Part shown: positions 35,071 to 45,468 of the stretch, in pieces
Position numbering within the stretch: the first letter of the stretch is position 1
How the letters are laid out: every line of letters starts with the position of its first letter
NCBI GenBank assembly: GCA_017620025.1
Contig: JAFZRF010000003.1
Location: forward strand, 83,336-147,335
Length of the DNA stretch: 64,000 nucleotides
Source: Ruminococcus sp.
Lineage (GTDB): Bacteria > Bacillota > Clostridia > Oscillospirales > Ruminococcaceae
Reading direction: 5' to 3'
Notes under the pieces: model-generated
Databases searched by the model: none
What the model saw: only the letters and a program-made list of their open reading frames with translations
Told to the model about the DNA's origin: nothing
Made by a program: the position numbers and the translations under genes

Positions 35071-35127
35071 AAATAAGTAACGCTGTCCTTGGGACGGCAC
35101 AAGTATAACTCAGGAGGAATCTATAAC

Positions 35128-37989
35128 ATGGATCTGAATACAGGCACTACAATATGCGGTTTTACCGTTACGAGGATAAGAGAACTGCCGAACGGAGAGG
35201 GCAGGTTCGTCGAGATGCTCCATAAGGAGTCCGGCGCACAGCTCTGCTGGGCAGACAACGGCATCAACAACAAGCTCTTTTCAGTAGCTTTCAGGACTCT
35301 TCCCTCTGACGATACCGGAGTTTTCCATATACTCGAGCACAGCGTGCTCTGCGGTTCGGCGAAGTACCCCGTAAAGGAGCCCTTCCTCGACCTTATGAAG
35401 AGCAGCGTCAATACCTTCCTCAATGCGATGACCTACGATGACAAGACTCTCTACCCGATATCGAGCCGCAGTGAGCAGGATTATCTCAACCTCACAAGCG
35501 TATATCTCGATGCTGTATTCGCTCCGAGGATAGTCTCAGCGAAGAACATCTTCATGCAGGAGGGCTGGCACATAGAGAACGATGAGAACGGTGCTCCTTT
35601 GTATAAGGGTGTTGTGTTCAACGAGATGAAGGGCGTGTTTGCCGACGTTGACGACCTTGCGGAGACAGAGCTCCACAGGCTGATGTTCCCTGATACCTCT
35701 TACCGTTTCGTATCAGGCGGCGACCCGAAGTACATACCCGACCTGACCTATGAGAAGTTCTGCGATACCTGGAGACGCTTCTACCACCCCTCGAATGCGA
35801 TATTCTACCTTGACGGCGCAGTGCCGCTCGAGAAGACACTCGATATGATAAACGGCTATATCACGGGCTACGGCGAGAGACCTGAGATACCCGAATTCAG
35901 CTATCAGGAGCCTGTATCACGCAGCAGCACCGTAAGATACGCAGTCGGCGAAGACGAGGATATCACCGAGCGCACAAATCTTGTGCTCGGCAGGATAAGC
36001 GGCAGATTCAGCGACAGGCTGACTGCTCTTGCCTCCGATGTGCTGGCTGATTACCTCACCTCTACCAACGAATCTCCCCTTACTAAGGCACTTCTTGATG
36101 CCGGCATCGGACAGGAGACAGTAGCTTCCTCAACTCTCGGCATACTTCAGAGCTATTTCACCGTACTGGTAAGGAATATGCGTGAGGAGGATACAGAGAA
36201 GGCGAAGGAGCTTATCTTCTCCACCGTTGATAAGATCATCGGGGAAGGACTTGACAAGGAAAGCCTTCTTGCCTATATAAGCCGCATGGAGTTTGATTTC
36301 CGTCTTGTATACGAGCCGAGCGGTCTCCAGCGCTGCAACAGGGTGCTTGACAGCCTTCTCTACGGCGGCGATCCGCTTCTATATATCGATATGGCTGAGG
36401 TATTCGTTCAGCTGCGTGAGATGGTGAATAACGGCGGCTTTGAAGAGCTTCTCCGCAGTCTGTTCAGCCGTGACGGTCTCTGCACTCTGGTCATGGTGCC
36501 CGATAAGGAACAGGGACGCCGTGATGCAGATGACGAGAAGAACAGACTTGCAGCTCGTACAGGTGCTATGACCGAAGAAGAGCTCCGCACTCTTGAGGAG
36601 GAGCACCGCAGACTTCTCAGCTGGCAGGAGACTCCCGACAGCGATGAGGCAAGAAGCACTCTGCCGGTACTCTCCCTGAGCGAGATCTCTGCCGAGCCCG
36701 AGCGTGTTGACACAGAGGTACTTCACAGCGGCGATACCGAGGTAGTACACTTTACCGTTCCGTGCAGCGGCATTACTCATTTCAGCCTTTACTTCGACCT
36801 CGGACAGCTCCCGCCGCAGACTCTCTCCCACGTAAAGTTGCTCCCGCTGCTTCTTGCCGATCTTCCTACGAAGAAGCACAGCCTGCCGGAGCTTCAGAAG
36901 CTTATAAAGATGCATATCGGTTCGCTGAGCTTCCCCGTGTCGGTATACTCAAAGAAGGATGACCTCGGACACTGCCGTCCGGTACTCTCCGTCAGCTGCA
37001 GTGTACTTGACAGCGAGATCGAAAAGGCAATAGAGATAATCCGTGAGATACTCACTGAGACCGATTTCTCGCGCACTGATCTTATAAAGAACCTCCTTCT
37101 CCAGAAGCAGGAGGACGACCGTCAGAGACTTATCGTTGCAGGTCATTCCATCGGCTTCATTGCAACGCTCTCGCACTACTCCGCCGCCACTGCCGCAAAC
37201 GAGCAGATTGACGGCATAACCATGATGAAGGAGACACGCCGCATAGCAGAGAATTTTGATGAGCTTTCCGGCGAGTTCTGCACGGAGCTCACATCCGTAC
37301 TCAACGAGGCAGTATGCATGAAGCGTCTCAGAGTTGCAGTAACTTCCGACAACTACAGGGATATCGTGCCGCTTCTCGGCTTCCCCGAGGGCAGTGCAGT
37401 TGATCCCGAGGCGGTATATACCTCCTCTCTGCCCGAGCGTATGGGAGTGTCTGTGCCCTCCGGCGTATCCTATGCTGTACAGAGCTGCTTCCTGCCTGAG
37501 GTCAGGGGGGCGATGCTTATCGCAGCACAGATCATGAGCCTTGACTGCCTGTGGAATACCGTCCGTGTACAGGGCGGCGCATACGGCAGTGGCATGAAGG
37601 CAACTATCAGCGGATCTCTTTCCTGCTATTCCTACCGTGATCCCTCTCCGGCACGTACTCTCGGCATTTACGGCGAGCTTGCCGATGCGCTTGAGGAATG
37701 GTGCAGCAGCGGCGAGGATCTTGACAAGTATATCATATCCTCCGTTGCAGCCCTTGATCCCCTTGTATCTCCTCAGAAGGTGATACAGCGCGAGATGCCG
37801 AACCGTTTCTACGGCATGACCTTTGAGGATAAGGTGAAGCTTCGCCAGGATATGCTGTCCGTTACAAGAGAAAGTCTCCTTGCACTCTGCGACGACCTCA
37901 GAAGGTTCGGCAGGGAGGGCAGCGTCTGCGTGACAGGCGGCCCCGATGCCATAGCCTCAGTGGGAGATCTTGAGACTGTATCGGTATAA
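35128..37989 (+). CDS. M16C family zinc metallopeptidase (presequence-protease-like)
   Basis: A 953-residue insulinase-family protein of the M16C (PreP/Cym1-like) type, with two M16 halves. The inverted zinc motif HILEH places H67 and H71 as zinc ligands and E70 as the catalytic base; the downstream NEMKGVFADVDDLAE supplies the third ligand glutamate. SVRTNTFLNA-like SVNTFLNAMTYDDKTLYPISS is typical of the subfamily. No signal peptide, so it is probably cytoplasmic and degrades peptides. The ATG at 35128 follows CAGGAGGAAT by 8 bases. Single gene with its own promoter and terminator. Confidence 0.93.
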   Translation: MDLNTGTTICGFTVTRIRELPNGEGRFVEMLHKESGAQLCWADNGINNKLFSVAFRTLPSDDTGVFHILEHSVLCGSAKYPVKEPFLDLMKSSVNTFLNAMTYDDKTLYPISSRSEQDYLNLTSVYLDAVFAPRIVSAKNIFMQEGWHIENDENGAPLYKGVVFNEMKGVFADVDDLAETELHRLMFPDTSYRFVSGGDPKYIPDLTYEKFCDTWRRFYHPSNAIFYLDGAVPLEKTLDMINGYITGYGERPEIPEFSYQEPVSRSSTVRYAVGEDEDITERTNLVLGRISGRFSDRLTALASDVLADYLTSTNESPLTKALLDAGIGQETVASSTLGILQSYFTVLVRNMREEDTEKAKELIFSTVDKIIGEGLDKESLLAYISRMEFDFRLVYEPSGLQRCNRVLDSLLYGGDPLLYIDMAEVFVQLREMVNNGGFEELLRSLFSRDGLCTLVMVPDKEQGRRDADDEKNRLAARTGAMTEEELRTLEEEHRRLLSWQETPDSDEARSTLPVLSLSEISAEPERVDTEVLHSGDTEVVHFTVPCSGITHFSLYFDLGQLPPQTLSHVKLLPLLLADLPTKKHSLPELQKLIKMHIGSLSFPVSVYSKKDDLGHCRPVLSVSCSVLDSEIEKAIEIIREILTETDFSRTDLIKNLLLQKQEDDRQRLIVAGHSIGFIATLSHYSAATAANEQIDGITMMKETRRIAENFDELSGEFCTELTSVLNEAVCMKRLRVAVTSDNYRDIVPLLGFPEGSAVDPEAVYTSSLPERMGVSVPSGVSYAVQSCFLPEVRGAMLIAAQIMSLDCLWNTVRVQGGAYGSGMKATISGSLSCYSYRDPSPARTLGIYGELADALEEWCSSGEDLDKYIISSVAALDPLVSPQKVIQREMPNRFYGMTFEDKVKLRQDMLSVTRESLLALCDDLRRFGREGSVCVTGGPDAIASVGDLETVSV

Positions 37990-38010
37990 CAGAAAATAGA
38001 ATAAATCTAC

Positions 38011-38051
38011 AGCCGCAGTGCTTCCGACAGCTTTCCGGAGGTGCTGCGGCT
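38011..38051 (+). terminator. Terminator of the M16 peptidase gene
   Basis: AGCCGCAG pairs with CTGCGGCT, with an inner CTTCCG/CGGAG pairing, followed by TAATATTTG. Confidence 0.7.
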
Positions 38052-38365
38052 TAATATTTGTGTGCTTAAATACTGCTTGTTTTATCATTGAAAGCGAAAT
38101 TGTAATATCTTAAATTACCGGATGTATGTAATTTGTACGCTTTAGAAGTTAAAGAATTTATCGCGCAAGTTACTATAAATAGTAGAAAATGCTAAAAAAA
38201 TGTCACAAATGATATATTTTTGATCAGATTTCTGCATTTTATCCACTAAATATTTATTTTACAGGTTGATATCAATTCATATTTTATTTATAATAAAGAT
38301 GTACTTAATACGGCCATATAAAATAAATAGTATTGTACAACTTTCCGAAAAGGAGCGTGTAAAAA
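38052..38365. other. AT-rich intergenic stretch upstream of the CE1 gene
   Basis: About 310 bases, strongly AT-rich, with no open frame of note. It must hold the promoter and control sites of the CE1 gene; a ribosome binding site (AAAAGGAGCG) lies at 38348. No operator or riboswitch was recognised. Confidence 0.55.
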
Positions 38366-40129
38366 ATGACAAATCTCTCTCAGAAAAGATCTGTCCTGGC
38401 AGCAATTATAAGTGGAACGCTGCTGGCCGGCTCTGTAACATCAGTGCCTTTCGCCTCAGGAGCAGACCTTAGCACCGAGCCCCTCTCAGAAGTGACAGTA
38501 ACAGAAGACACAATACAGGTAACCGGTATCGAACAGTTCCTTGAGGCCGGCGGCGCAAGCCTGCTTGCCGATGGAGAAACAACCGGGGAAGCCGTCCAGG
38601 AGACAGCCAACATTTTCTATGATACGTTTGAAAGCGGCGCAGGCGACTGGACAGGCAGAGGCGGAGCTTCTGTAGAAGCATCCGGCGATTTTGCATACAA
38701 GGGCAGCAAGGCACTCAAGTGCACCAAGCGCTCCGATTCATGGAACGGTGCAGCTCTTGAACTCAGTGCATCAACCTTCGTACCCGGTACAGAATACAGC
38801 TTCAGTGTATGTGCCGGAATCGCTTCAGGATCAACAACACATTTCCTGCTCTCCCTTCAGTACAAGGACGGTTCTGAAACAGTATACGACCATCTTGCAG
38901 AGGCTGACTGCGTAGGCGGAAAATTTGTACAGCTTGCCAATGCAAACTACAAGATCCCCGCAGGTGCAACTGATATGGTTCTCTATATCGAGACAAAATC
39001 CGGCTCGGGCGATTTCTATATCGACGAGGCCGTAGCGGCTGCTGCAGGCACTGCTTTTGAGGGCCCGGCACCGTATAAGTTCATCCTCGGTGATATCAAC
39101 GCTGACCTTGTACTTGATACCTTTGACCTCGTTGCATCGAGAAAGGGCCTTGTCGAGGAAGGTTTTACCGACAAGCTCATGAAGAAGGCCGCTGACGTAG
39201 ATCAGAACGGCGAATTCGCAGTAGCAGATACAGTCCTTCTCAGCGAGTTCCTCCTCGGCAAGATCACGGAGTTCCCCGTAGCGGAGAAGATCAAGCCGGA
39301 GGCTAAGACAATGGAAGAATTCACAGCCGAGATCGCTCCCAATGTTGTCAATATGGAGCCCAACAGCTCACATGACAAGAGAGGCGGAGTAGATTACGGA
39401 AAGCTTGAGCAGGGCACTTATCATTCAACAGTTGCAAACAAGGATAAGCCCTTCTATATCCTCCTTCCTGCCGGATACGACGGAACCAAGGAGTATCCCG
39501 TAATGTACGTAATGCACGGATATTACGAGAAGGTTGACCGTATGATCATCAACGGCAACAACACAGGAAGCATGAGGACTCAGGAGATCGTCGGCAATGC
39601 CATTGCAGACGGTGAGGCTGAGGAAATGATCTGTGTATTCCCGTATGTATTCACAAGTAAGACTCTCAACGAGTGTACGGGAATGAACGACGAAAACAAC
39701 AAGGCATACGACGACTTCATGTATGACCTCATCGAGTGCCTGATGCCCTATATCGAAGAGCACTACAGCGTAAAGACCGGCAGAGAGAATACTGCTATCA
39801 CTGGCTTCTCAATGGGCGGACGTGAGTCACTCCTCATCGGTCTCCAGCATCCCGAGCTCTTCGGCTACGTAGGAGCTATATGTCCTGCACCGGGCGTACC
39901 GGACAGCATATTCGTAAGACATTCTGACGAAGAGTCACCCTATCTGCTCTTCCTGTCAGGCGGTACAAATGACGATGTTGTTCAGACTATCCCTGTAGGA
40001 TACCATAACACCCTTGAAAAGAACGGTGTTCCGCACGTATGGCATTATATCCAGGGCGGATACCACGGAGACAACTCCATCCACGCACATATCTACAACT
40101 TTGTGCGGGCTGTATTCAAGGCAGCTTAA
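38366..40129 (+). CDS. Secreted CE1 feruloyl/acetyl-xylan esterase with CBM22 and internal dockerin
   Basis: A 587-residue cellulosomal esterase in the order signal peptide (~1-34), CBM22 (~84-228, FESGAGDWTGRGGASVEA), dockerin (~238-305; DINADLVLDTFDLVASRKG and DVDQNGEFAVADTVLL) and CE1 alpha/beta-hydrolase (~330-587). The nucleophile serine lies in GFSMGGRES, the oxyanion region in MYVMHGYYEK and the catalytic histidine probably in GGYHGDNSIH. It should remove ferulic acid or acetyl groups from xylan. The dockerin sits between modules and not at the end, and is of the same class as that of the GH43 protein at the left edge, with which it also shares the CBM22. Confidence 0.92.
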   Translation: MTNLSQKRSVLAAIISGTLLAGSVTSVPFASGADLSTEPLSEVTVTEDTIQVTGIEQFLEAGGASLLADGETTGEAVQETANIFYDTFESGAGDWTGRGGASVEASGDFAYKGSKALKCTKRSDSWNGAALELSASTFVPGTEYSFSVCAGIASGSTTHFLLSLQYKDGSETVYDHLAEADCVGGKFVQLANANYKIPAGATDMVLYIETKSGSGDFYIDEAVAAAAGTAFEGPAPYKFILGDINADLVLDTFDLVASRKGLVEEGFTDKLMKKAADVDQNGEFAVADTVLLSEFLLGKITEFPVAEKIKPEAKTMEEFTAEIAPNVVNMEPNSSHDKRGGVDYGKLEQGTYHSTVANKDKPFYILLPAGYDGTKEYPVMYVMHGYYEKVDRMIINGNNTGSMRTQEIVGNAIADGEAEEMICVFPYVFTSKTLNECTGMNDENNKAYDDFMYDLIECLMPYIEEHYSVKTGRENTAITGFSMGGRESLLIGLQHPELFGYVGAICPAPGVPDSIFVRHSDEESPYLLFLSGGTNDDVVQTIPVGYHNTLEKNGVPHVWHYIQGGYHGDNSIHAHIYNFVRAVFKAA

Positions 40130-40286
40130 CTATCGGCAACCCTCTCAACCCGCACGGCGGTTTCTGCACAACTCTGCCGTGCGGACAGGGCGCAATAAAC
40201 TCAGCTGTATGACCGGATAGCGCATACTGCTGTGAGGTATAATTCCTTTGCTATCCGATTCCTTTAATTGTAAGAGGGCGAATCAG
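40130..40286. other. Hairpin-rich intergenic stretch after the CE1 gene
   Basis: CCGCACGGC/GCCGTGCGG (40150-40184) is a likely terminator or 3' stabiliser for the CE1 mRNA. GGATAGC/GCTATCC (about 40215-40257) forms a second stem. No gene seen. Confidence 0.55.
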
Positions 40287-40332
40287 AACAGTCTTATCTC
40301 CTTTTGGGCGGGGGTAGGACTGTTGCTCTTTT
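40287..40332 (+). terminator. Terminator upstream of the S8 protease gene
   Basis: AACAGTC pairs with GACTGTT around a 24-base loop, followed by GCTCTTTT. Confidence 0.6.
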
Positions 40333-40376
40333 ATAGCGGCCTTACTGCTGAAAATTGCTAAGGTGTTATGGCACAG

Positions 40377-40405
40377 TTGACACTAAACGGAAACTGTGAT
40401 AAAAT
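40377..40405 (+). promoter_or_regulatory. Promoter of the S8 protease-sortase operon
   Basis: TTGACA (40377-40382) and TAAAAT (40400-40405) are 17 bases apart, about 100 bases before the ATG. Confidence 0.75.
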
Positions 40406-40505
40406 AAATAATGTACGGGCTGGATAATACTTTTAATTTATTTCATATAGTAAACAAAGTGACAGTGCGTTCATTAAATCAATTGATGAAGGGATAGAAG
40501 CAACA

Positions 40506-43500
40506 ATGAAGAAGACCAGACAGCGTATCCTGAGTATGGCAGCGGCGGCAGCAATCGGCTGCTCGGTGGCAGTCAGCAGCGGAGTATCAGGGGTAACTGC
40601 ATTTGCGGAGGAGAAAACCACTGCGGAGGACAGACTTGTGCCGGTAATGGTAAAGGTCAGCGGTGAGGGACTGCTTGCAGGTGCAGACGGCGCACAGCAG
40701 GGTACGGATTTTCTGGATACTGCCGATGCAGCAGCAAAGGCTTCATCGCTTCTGCAGATGAGCAGAGCGGCGGAGTCGTATATACGCAGTCTCTATCCGG
40801 CTCTTGAGATAGGCTACAGGTATGATGTTCTTTTGAACGGTTTTTCCTGCGAGCTTCCGGAGAGCCTTATTGACAGGGTGCGTGAATGTCAGTGGGTGGA
40901 GAGCGTTTCCGAAACAAGGACAATGAATGTAGTAAAGCCGGAGCTCTACTACGCCCCCGAAGCAGGCGGCGTGGATTTCTTCGGAGAGACTACCGGATAT
41001 TTCGGCGAGGGTGAGGTCATCGCCGTACTGGATTGCGAATTTGACGTAACACACAGTATGTTCGCCCCGATCGACGACAAGGAGAACAAGCTCACGAAGG
41101 AGGATATAGCAGCGGTAGCCGGAAGCCTCAATGTAAATGTCGATCCTGACAGGGCTTATGTCAGCAGCAAGCTGCCCTTTGTATTTGACTACGGCGACGA
41201 TACTCCCTATGACGTGGCATTCGAGGAGGAATATCACGGAACTCATGTTGCGGGCATAGCTGCCGGAGATCTTATAAAGGACAATGGCGGAGAGGAGATC
41301 GCAGGCATCGCAAGGGATGCGCAGCTTGTCATGATGAAGGTGTTCAGCGATGTCGTGGTTGATGATGAATGCGATATAACTGAGTATTCCGTGGACGAGG
41401 ATGTACTCCTTGCGGCTTTTGAGGATGCTGCAAAGCTGAAGGTAGATGTCATCAATCTCAGCTTCGGAGGACCAGAGCCTGATCTGAACAGCCTCCCTTA
41501 CTGTGATGCGCTGAAGGCTCTTAACAACGCCGGAGTAATGGTCGTTGCGGCGGCCGGCAATTCTGCAAACAACCGCATCACAAGCGGAGACTGGCTCGAT
41601 ATGGATGCCTCAGTCCCCGATACTCAGACTCTTGGAGAACCGGCGGCGTTTTCCGATGTTTTCTGTGTAGCGTCAGCGGAGAATACCTTCTCCCGTGAGC
41701 AGTGCTTCCTCATCGAAGGTCTCGATGACGAGATACCATTTCTTGATACAGGAGTACATACGGTATTTGATATGCTCGGTGACGGTGTGCATGAGTATGT
41801 TTACTGCGGACTCGGCCTTGAATCGGATTTTGAGGGAAAGGATGTTGAGGGCAAGGCAGTGCTCCTGGACAGAGGTGAGATCACCTTTTCCGAGAAGGCG
41901 ATCAACGCCACAGATGCCGGAGCTTCCTGCATGATAGTCTGCAACAATGCAGAGGCGGACAGGCTCGTAAGCATGATAATTGAAGGAACGGATCTTCCCG
42001 CAGCGTTCATATCAATGAACGACGGCGAGAAGCTGAAAAAAGCAGAGAGCGGAAAACTGCGCATCGACAGCACGCATGTTCTTGTAACGCCCCTTAACGG
42101 CGGGATCAGCAGCTTCAGCTCCTACGGCCCGACGGAGGATCTCAGGATAAAGCCGGAGATAGCCGGTATAGGCGGTGCGGTAACATCCTCTGCATACAAA
42201 AACGGCCTCAAGGTAATGGACGGTACCTCAATGGCTTCCCCCTATGTTGCGGGCTGTGCTGCTGTATTCGATCAGTACCTCCGCAAGAACGGAACAGAGC
42301 TGACAGGAGCTGAGAAGACTGCTTTCATAAAGAACATCTTCATGAATTCTGCCGACCTCTTTGTCAACGACGGCCTTTATGAAAGTCCGAGACGTCAGGG
42401 CGCAGGTCTGATCGATCTCAGGAACGTGCTTAATGACAGGGTGATGCTCACCGGAAAAGACGGCCTTGCAAAGATAGAGCTGAAGGACAATCTTACGGAT
42501 AAATTCAGCTTTGATGTGAATATCAGGAATTTCAGTGATCAGGATGTTGAATTCACTGACGCAAAGCTCGTTCTCACAACTGACGAAGGAGGACAGCTTA
42601 CGAATGACGAATCCGGTCAGATAACGATATGCGGCGGAACACCGTTTGGATGTACTGCTGATCTTTCCTCTCTGCTCAGGACAGCTGCAGGGGAGAGCAG
42701 GACAGAGACAGTGAGCGTTGAGCTGTCGCAGAGCAGTATGGAGCGCACCGGCAGACTCTTCCCGAACGGTTTCTTTGTAGAGGGATATATAGTCCTCAGC
42801 GGTGCAGAGAACTGCTGCGATATCTCCATCCCGGTAATGGGCTTCTGCGGCGACTGGACACAGGTGCCGATATTCCACGAAGGTACGAAATACCTTGATT
42901 CGTATTCGATCTATACAACGGAAGGAACGCAGGCCATAGAGAACTGTATGTCTGTTTCGGCATACTGTGAGGCGATATATGAACTCATGGAAAGACTTCC
43001 GGAGGAGGAAAGGCTCGGCCTGATGAACGATCCTGAACTGCTTGTTGATTACATGGATGAACAGTTCCTGGCACGTGTCATGGAGATAACAGATGATAAT
43101 GCGTATATCTCCCCCGACGGCGACGGCATGGCCGACCATCTCGGCATCAATCTTACAGTACTCAGATCTTGCCACGTTTCCGGTCTGAAGATATACAACA
43201 GCAGCGGAGAGGTCGTGAATACAGCGGATGAAGGGTTATGGCTGCCGGCTCACGGAGAGGTGAACTCTGTGGCAGATGAAGACCTCAGTGCTCTTCCCGA
43301 AGGAAAGTATACCGGAGTCATTGAAGGCTATGTCTCCTATGAAGGCGCAGATGCAAAGCCCCAGAAATACTCATTCCCGATCATCGTAGACAAAACCGCT
43401 CCGGTGCTTGATATAGCCGGGAAGGAAAAGGACGGGAAAAAGCTCATTGAGATCACCTCCTCCGACAGCAACCTTGACGGTATATACATTATGGGCAAGG

Positions 43501-45467
43501 GTACAGGAGGAATCTACGGGGAGTACAGCGGAGAACGCATGGAGATCTACGGTACAGTTACAGGTATCGGCAGTCTTTATACGGAAGGAGGCCTTTTCAA
43601 TGAGAAGGTAGTTCCGGAATCTCTGCTTATCAGTGCGCTTACCGGTGAAGGTGATGCCTACTCCAGGACGCTGCTTGATTCGTTTGATTTTACGGACATT
43701 ATTCCGGCTGACAAATATATGGGCGATGACGGCAATATGAAGATAACCTATGATGTGACCGGTTTTGAGGACTATGCCGTTATCGCAATGGACAAGGCCT
43801 TCAATACTACCGAAAAGAGAGCTGATACAGGTGTCACAGCCAGGACGCTCGTAAAGGGCGCATGGTGGGCACACAGAGGCGGCGACGGCGATGCCTACTA
43901 TAACTTCTGGGATGACAAGGAGGGCAATGTCCGCTATCAGAACGGAGCAGACGAGGAAAGCTTTACCTTTGAGCAGACAGACGATAAGCTCATAATGAAT
44001 ATTACAGGAGATAACGGCACTGTAACACGTACCGGCAGCATCTCCTTCACTGAGGGCGGCAAGGCTGTGATCACATGGGAAGACGGCAAGGAAGAGGTCT
44101 GGACCTATGAGAATGCCGACGGTTTCGCAGGCTTCTTCTTCAGAACGACTGATGAAATGAAGGAAATGGTGCTTGAATACCATAATAAGAACAGCGACAA
44201 TAAAGCAGCTTCCGCAGAGGTAAGCTACAACGAGAACGATCTCTGCACAGTTGCGCTCTTTGATGAAAGCGGCAGCAGGATCGCTGAATACACAGACTTT
44301 GACAGATTCGGCGATACCGCAAAGGATCCGGATGGAAACGACGTCACATTCCAGTATTATTTCAAAAAGGGTGTGTACCGTGTAATCTATCAGCCGGTCA
44401 ATGACAGCAACCACTATTCTGCGCTTTTCACAGAAGACGACAAGGTGCTTGTGGCTTCTGCCGAAGACGGACTGCTCTATGAATACGAAGTGACTTATGA
44501 CGAGGAAACCATGACGGTCAACATGGATACTGACGATGAGCTGACAGTTACTTATTATATCGATATGCCTGGTGTTATTGATGTCAGATTTCCTGACGGA
44601 AGATCATATGAGCTTGCACTTGAGCCTTCCATACCGGCAAAGAATTACAAGGCGTATTCAACGGCAGAGCTTGAAAGACTGGCCGGCGACTATGCGGAGC
44701 GCATCAGGGCAGACCGTCCGAAGATCATATCGGCTGAATTCGACGATTACGGCGCATATGTCATTCAGTTCTCCGACGGACAGGGCATTACAGTTGACCC
44801 GATCGACGGAACCGGTGTCGATCAGGGTGGTGACGGTGTGATCCTTACGGAGCTCCCGGAGATAAAAGATCTCTTCTCTCCGGGTATCTGGACCTTCAAC
44901 ACAGGCGACATGACAAAATACTACTGTATCGAGAACCCCGGGACTATCAGAGTAATTGATCCTGCTGACGGCGCTGAGCACATCATGGAGTATGAATGGA
45001 CGGGCGTAAAGGCTGTGGATATCACAGAGGACGGTAAGACCGAAAGAGTACTTGCAGCACCTGCTTCAGCTGACGAGCTTGCACTTGTTTACTCCGATAA
45101 CAGCGCATATATGCTCCGGAAGATATCTGACGATCCTGCGGATATGGATAACTTCTATTCCGCTGAGCAGCTCGGTGAATGGGCTGCAAAGAACTACTGG
45201 TACAAGACCGGCGTAGAGGCAGCAGTATCAGAAACGATCAGCGATCCCGAAGGCAATGTTACCATAGTACTCGATAACGGCGCTGAATATACCGTCAATC
45301 ATTTCACCGGCAAGGGTACTGACGCAGACGGCAAGGAGACAGACCTCCCGCAGACCGGAAACAATGATACCTCAACAGCTTCCGCAGCAGCTGCAGCAGG
45401 CGTGATGATGCTCCTCGGAGCGGCAGCCGTATACGCATCGGCAGTTCTCCGCAGAAAAGAAGAATGA
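40506..45467 (+). CDS. Cell-wall-anchored subtilisin-like (S8) serine protease
   Basis: A 1653-residue surface protease of the lactocepin / C5a-peptidase type. A signal peptide (~1-35) and propeptide lead into the S8 domain with catalytic Asp176 (VIAVLDCEFD), His244 (YHGTHVAG) and Ser575 (GTSMASPYVAG). A PA domain is inserted between His and Ser, and Fn3-like domains follow. The C-terminal third contains further repeated beta domains of unknown kind (VTYYIDMPGVIDVRFPDG and similar). It ends with LPQTG (residues 1614-1618), a hydrophobic helix and RRKEE: a standard sortase signal. The usual DTG around the Asp is changed to DCE. The sortase gene follows one base after the stop codon. Confidence 0.93.
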   Translation: MKKTRQRILSMAAAAAIGCSVAVSSGVSGVTAFAEEKTTAEDRLVPVMVKVSGEGLLAGADGAQQGTDFLDTADAAAKASSLLQMSRAAESYIRSLYPALEIGYRYDVLLNGFSCELPESLIDRVRECQWVESVSETRTMNVVKPELYYAPEAGGVDFFGETTGYFGEGEVIAVLDCEFDVTHSMFAPIDDKENKLTKEDIAAVAGSLNVNVDPDRAYVSSKLPFVFDYGDDTPYDVAFEEEYHGTHVAGIAAGDLIKDNGGEEIAGIARDAQLVMMKVFSDVVVDDECDITEYSVDEDVLLAAFEDAAKLKVDVINLSFGGPEPDLNSLPYCDALKALNNAGVMVVAAAGNSANNRITSGDWLDMDASVPDTQTLGEPAAFSDVFCVASAENTFSREQCFLIEGLDDEIPFLDTGVHTVFDMLGDGVHEYVYCGLGLESDFEGKDVEGKAVLLDRGEITFSEKAINATDAGASCMIVCNNAEADRLVSMIIEGTDLPAAFISMNDGEKLKKAESGKLRIDSTHVLVTPLNGGISSFSSYGPTEDLRIKPEIAGIGGAVTSSAYKNGLKVMDGTSMASPYVAGCAAVFDQYLRKNGTELTGAEKTAFIKNIFMNSADLFVNDGLYESPRRQGAGLIDLRNVLNDRVMLTGKDGLAKIELKDNLTDKFSFDVNIRNFSDQDVEFTDAKLVLTTDEGGQLTNDESGQITICGGTPFGCTADLSSLLRTAAGESRTETVSVELSQSSMERTGRLFPNGFFVEGYIVLSGAENCCDISIPVMGFCGDWTQVPIFHEGTKYLDSYSIYTTEGTQAIENCMSVSAYCEAIYELMERLPEEERLGLMNDPELLVDYMDEQFLARVMEITDDNAYISPDGDGMADHLGINLTVLRSCHVSGLKIYNSSGEVVNTADEGLWLPAHGEVNSVADEDLSALPEGKYTGVIEGYVSYEGADAKPQKYSFPIIVDKTAPVLDIAGKEKDGKKLIEITSSDSNLDGIYIMGKGTGGIYGEYSGERMEIYGTVTGIGSLYTEGGLFNEKVVPESLLISALTGEGDAYSRTLLDSFDFTDIIPADKYMGDDGNMKITYDVTGFEDYAVIAMDKAFNTTEKRADTGVTARTLVKGAWWAHRGGDGDAYYNFWDDKEGNVRYQNGADEESFTFEQTDDKLIMNITGDNGTVTRTGSISFTEGGKAVITWEDGKEEVWTYENADGFAGFFFRTTDEMKEMVLEYHNKNSDNKAASAEVSYNENDLCTVALFDESGSRIAEYTDFDRFGDTAKDPDGNDVTFQYYFKKGVYRVIYQPVNDSNHYSALFTEDDKVLVASAEDGLLYEYEVTYDEETMTVNMDTDDELTVTYYIDMPGVIDVRFPDGRSYELALEPSIPAKNYKAYSTAELERLAGDYAERIRADRPKIISAEFDDYGAYVIQFSDGQGITVDPIDGTGVDQGGDGVILTELPEIKDLFSPGIWTFNTGDMTKYYCIENPGTIRVIDPADGAEHIMEYEWTGVKAVDITEDGKTERVLAAPASADELALVYSDNSAYMLRKISDDPADMDNFYSAEQLGEWAAKNYWYKTGVEAAVSETISDPEGNVTIVLDNGAEYTVNHFTGKGTDADGKETDLPQTGNNDTSTASAAAAAGVMMLLGAAAVYASAVLRRKEE

Positions 45468-45468
45468 T

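Noticed and set aside
42228-43175. A 315-codon minus-strand frame inside the S8 protease gene
   Set aside because: Antisense to a protein with a complete catalytic triad; no recognisable domain or start site.
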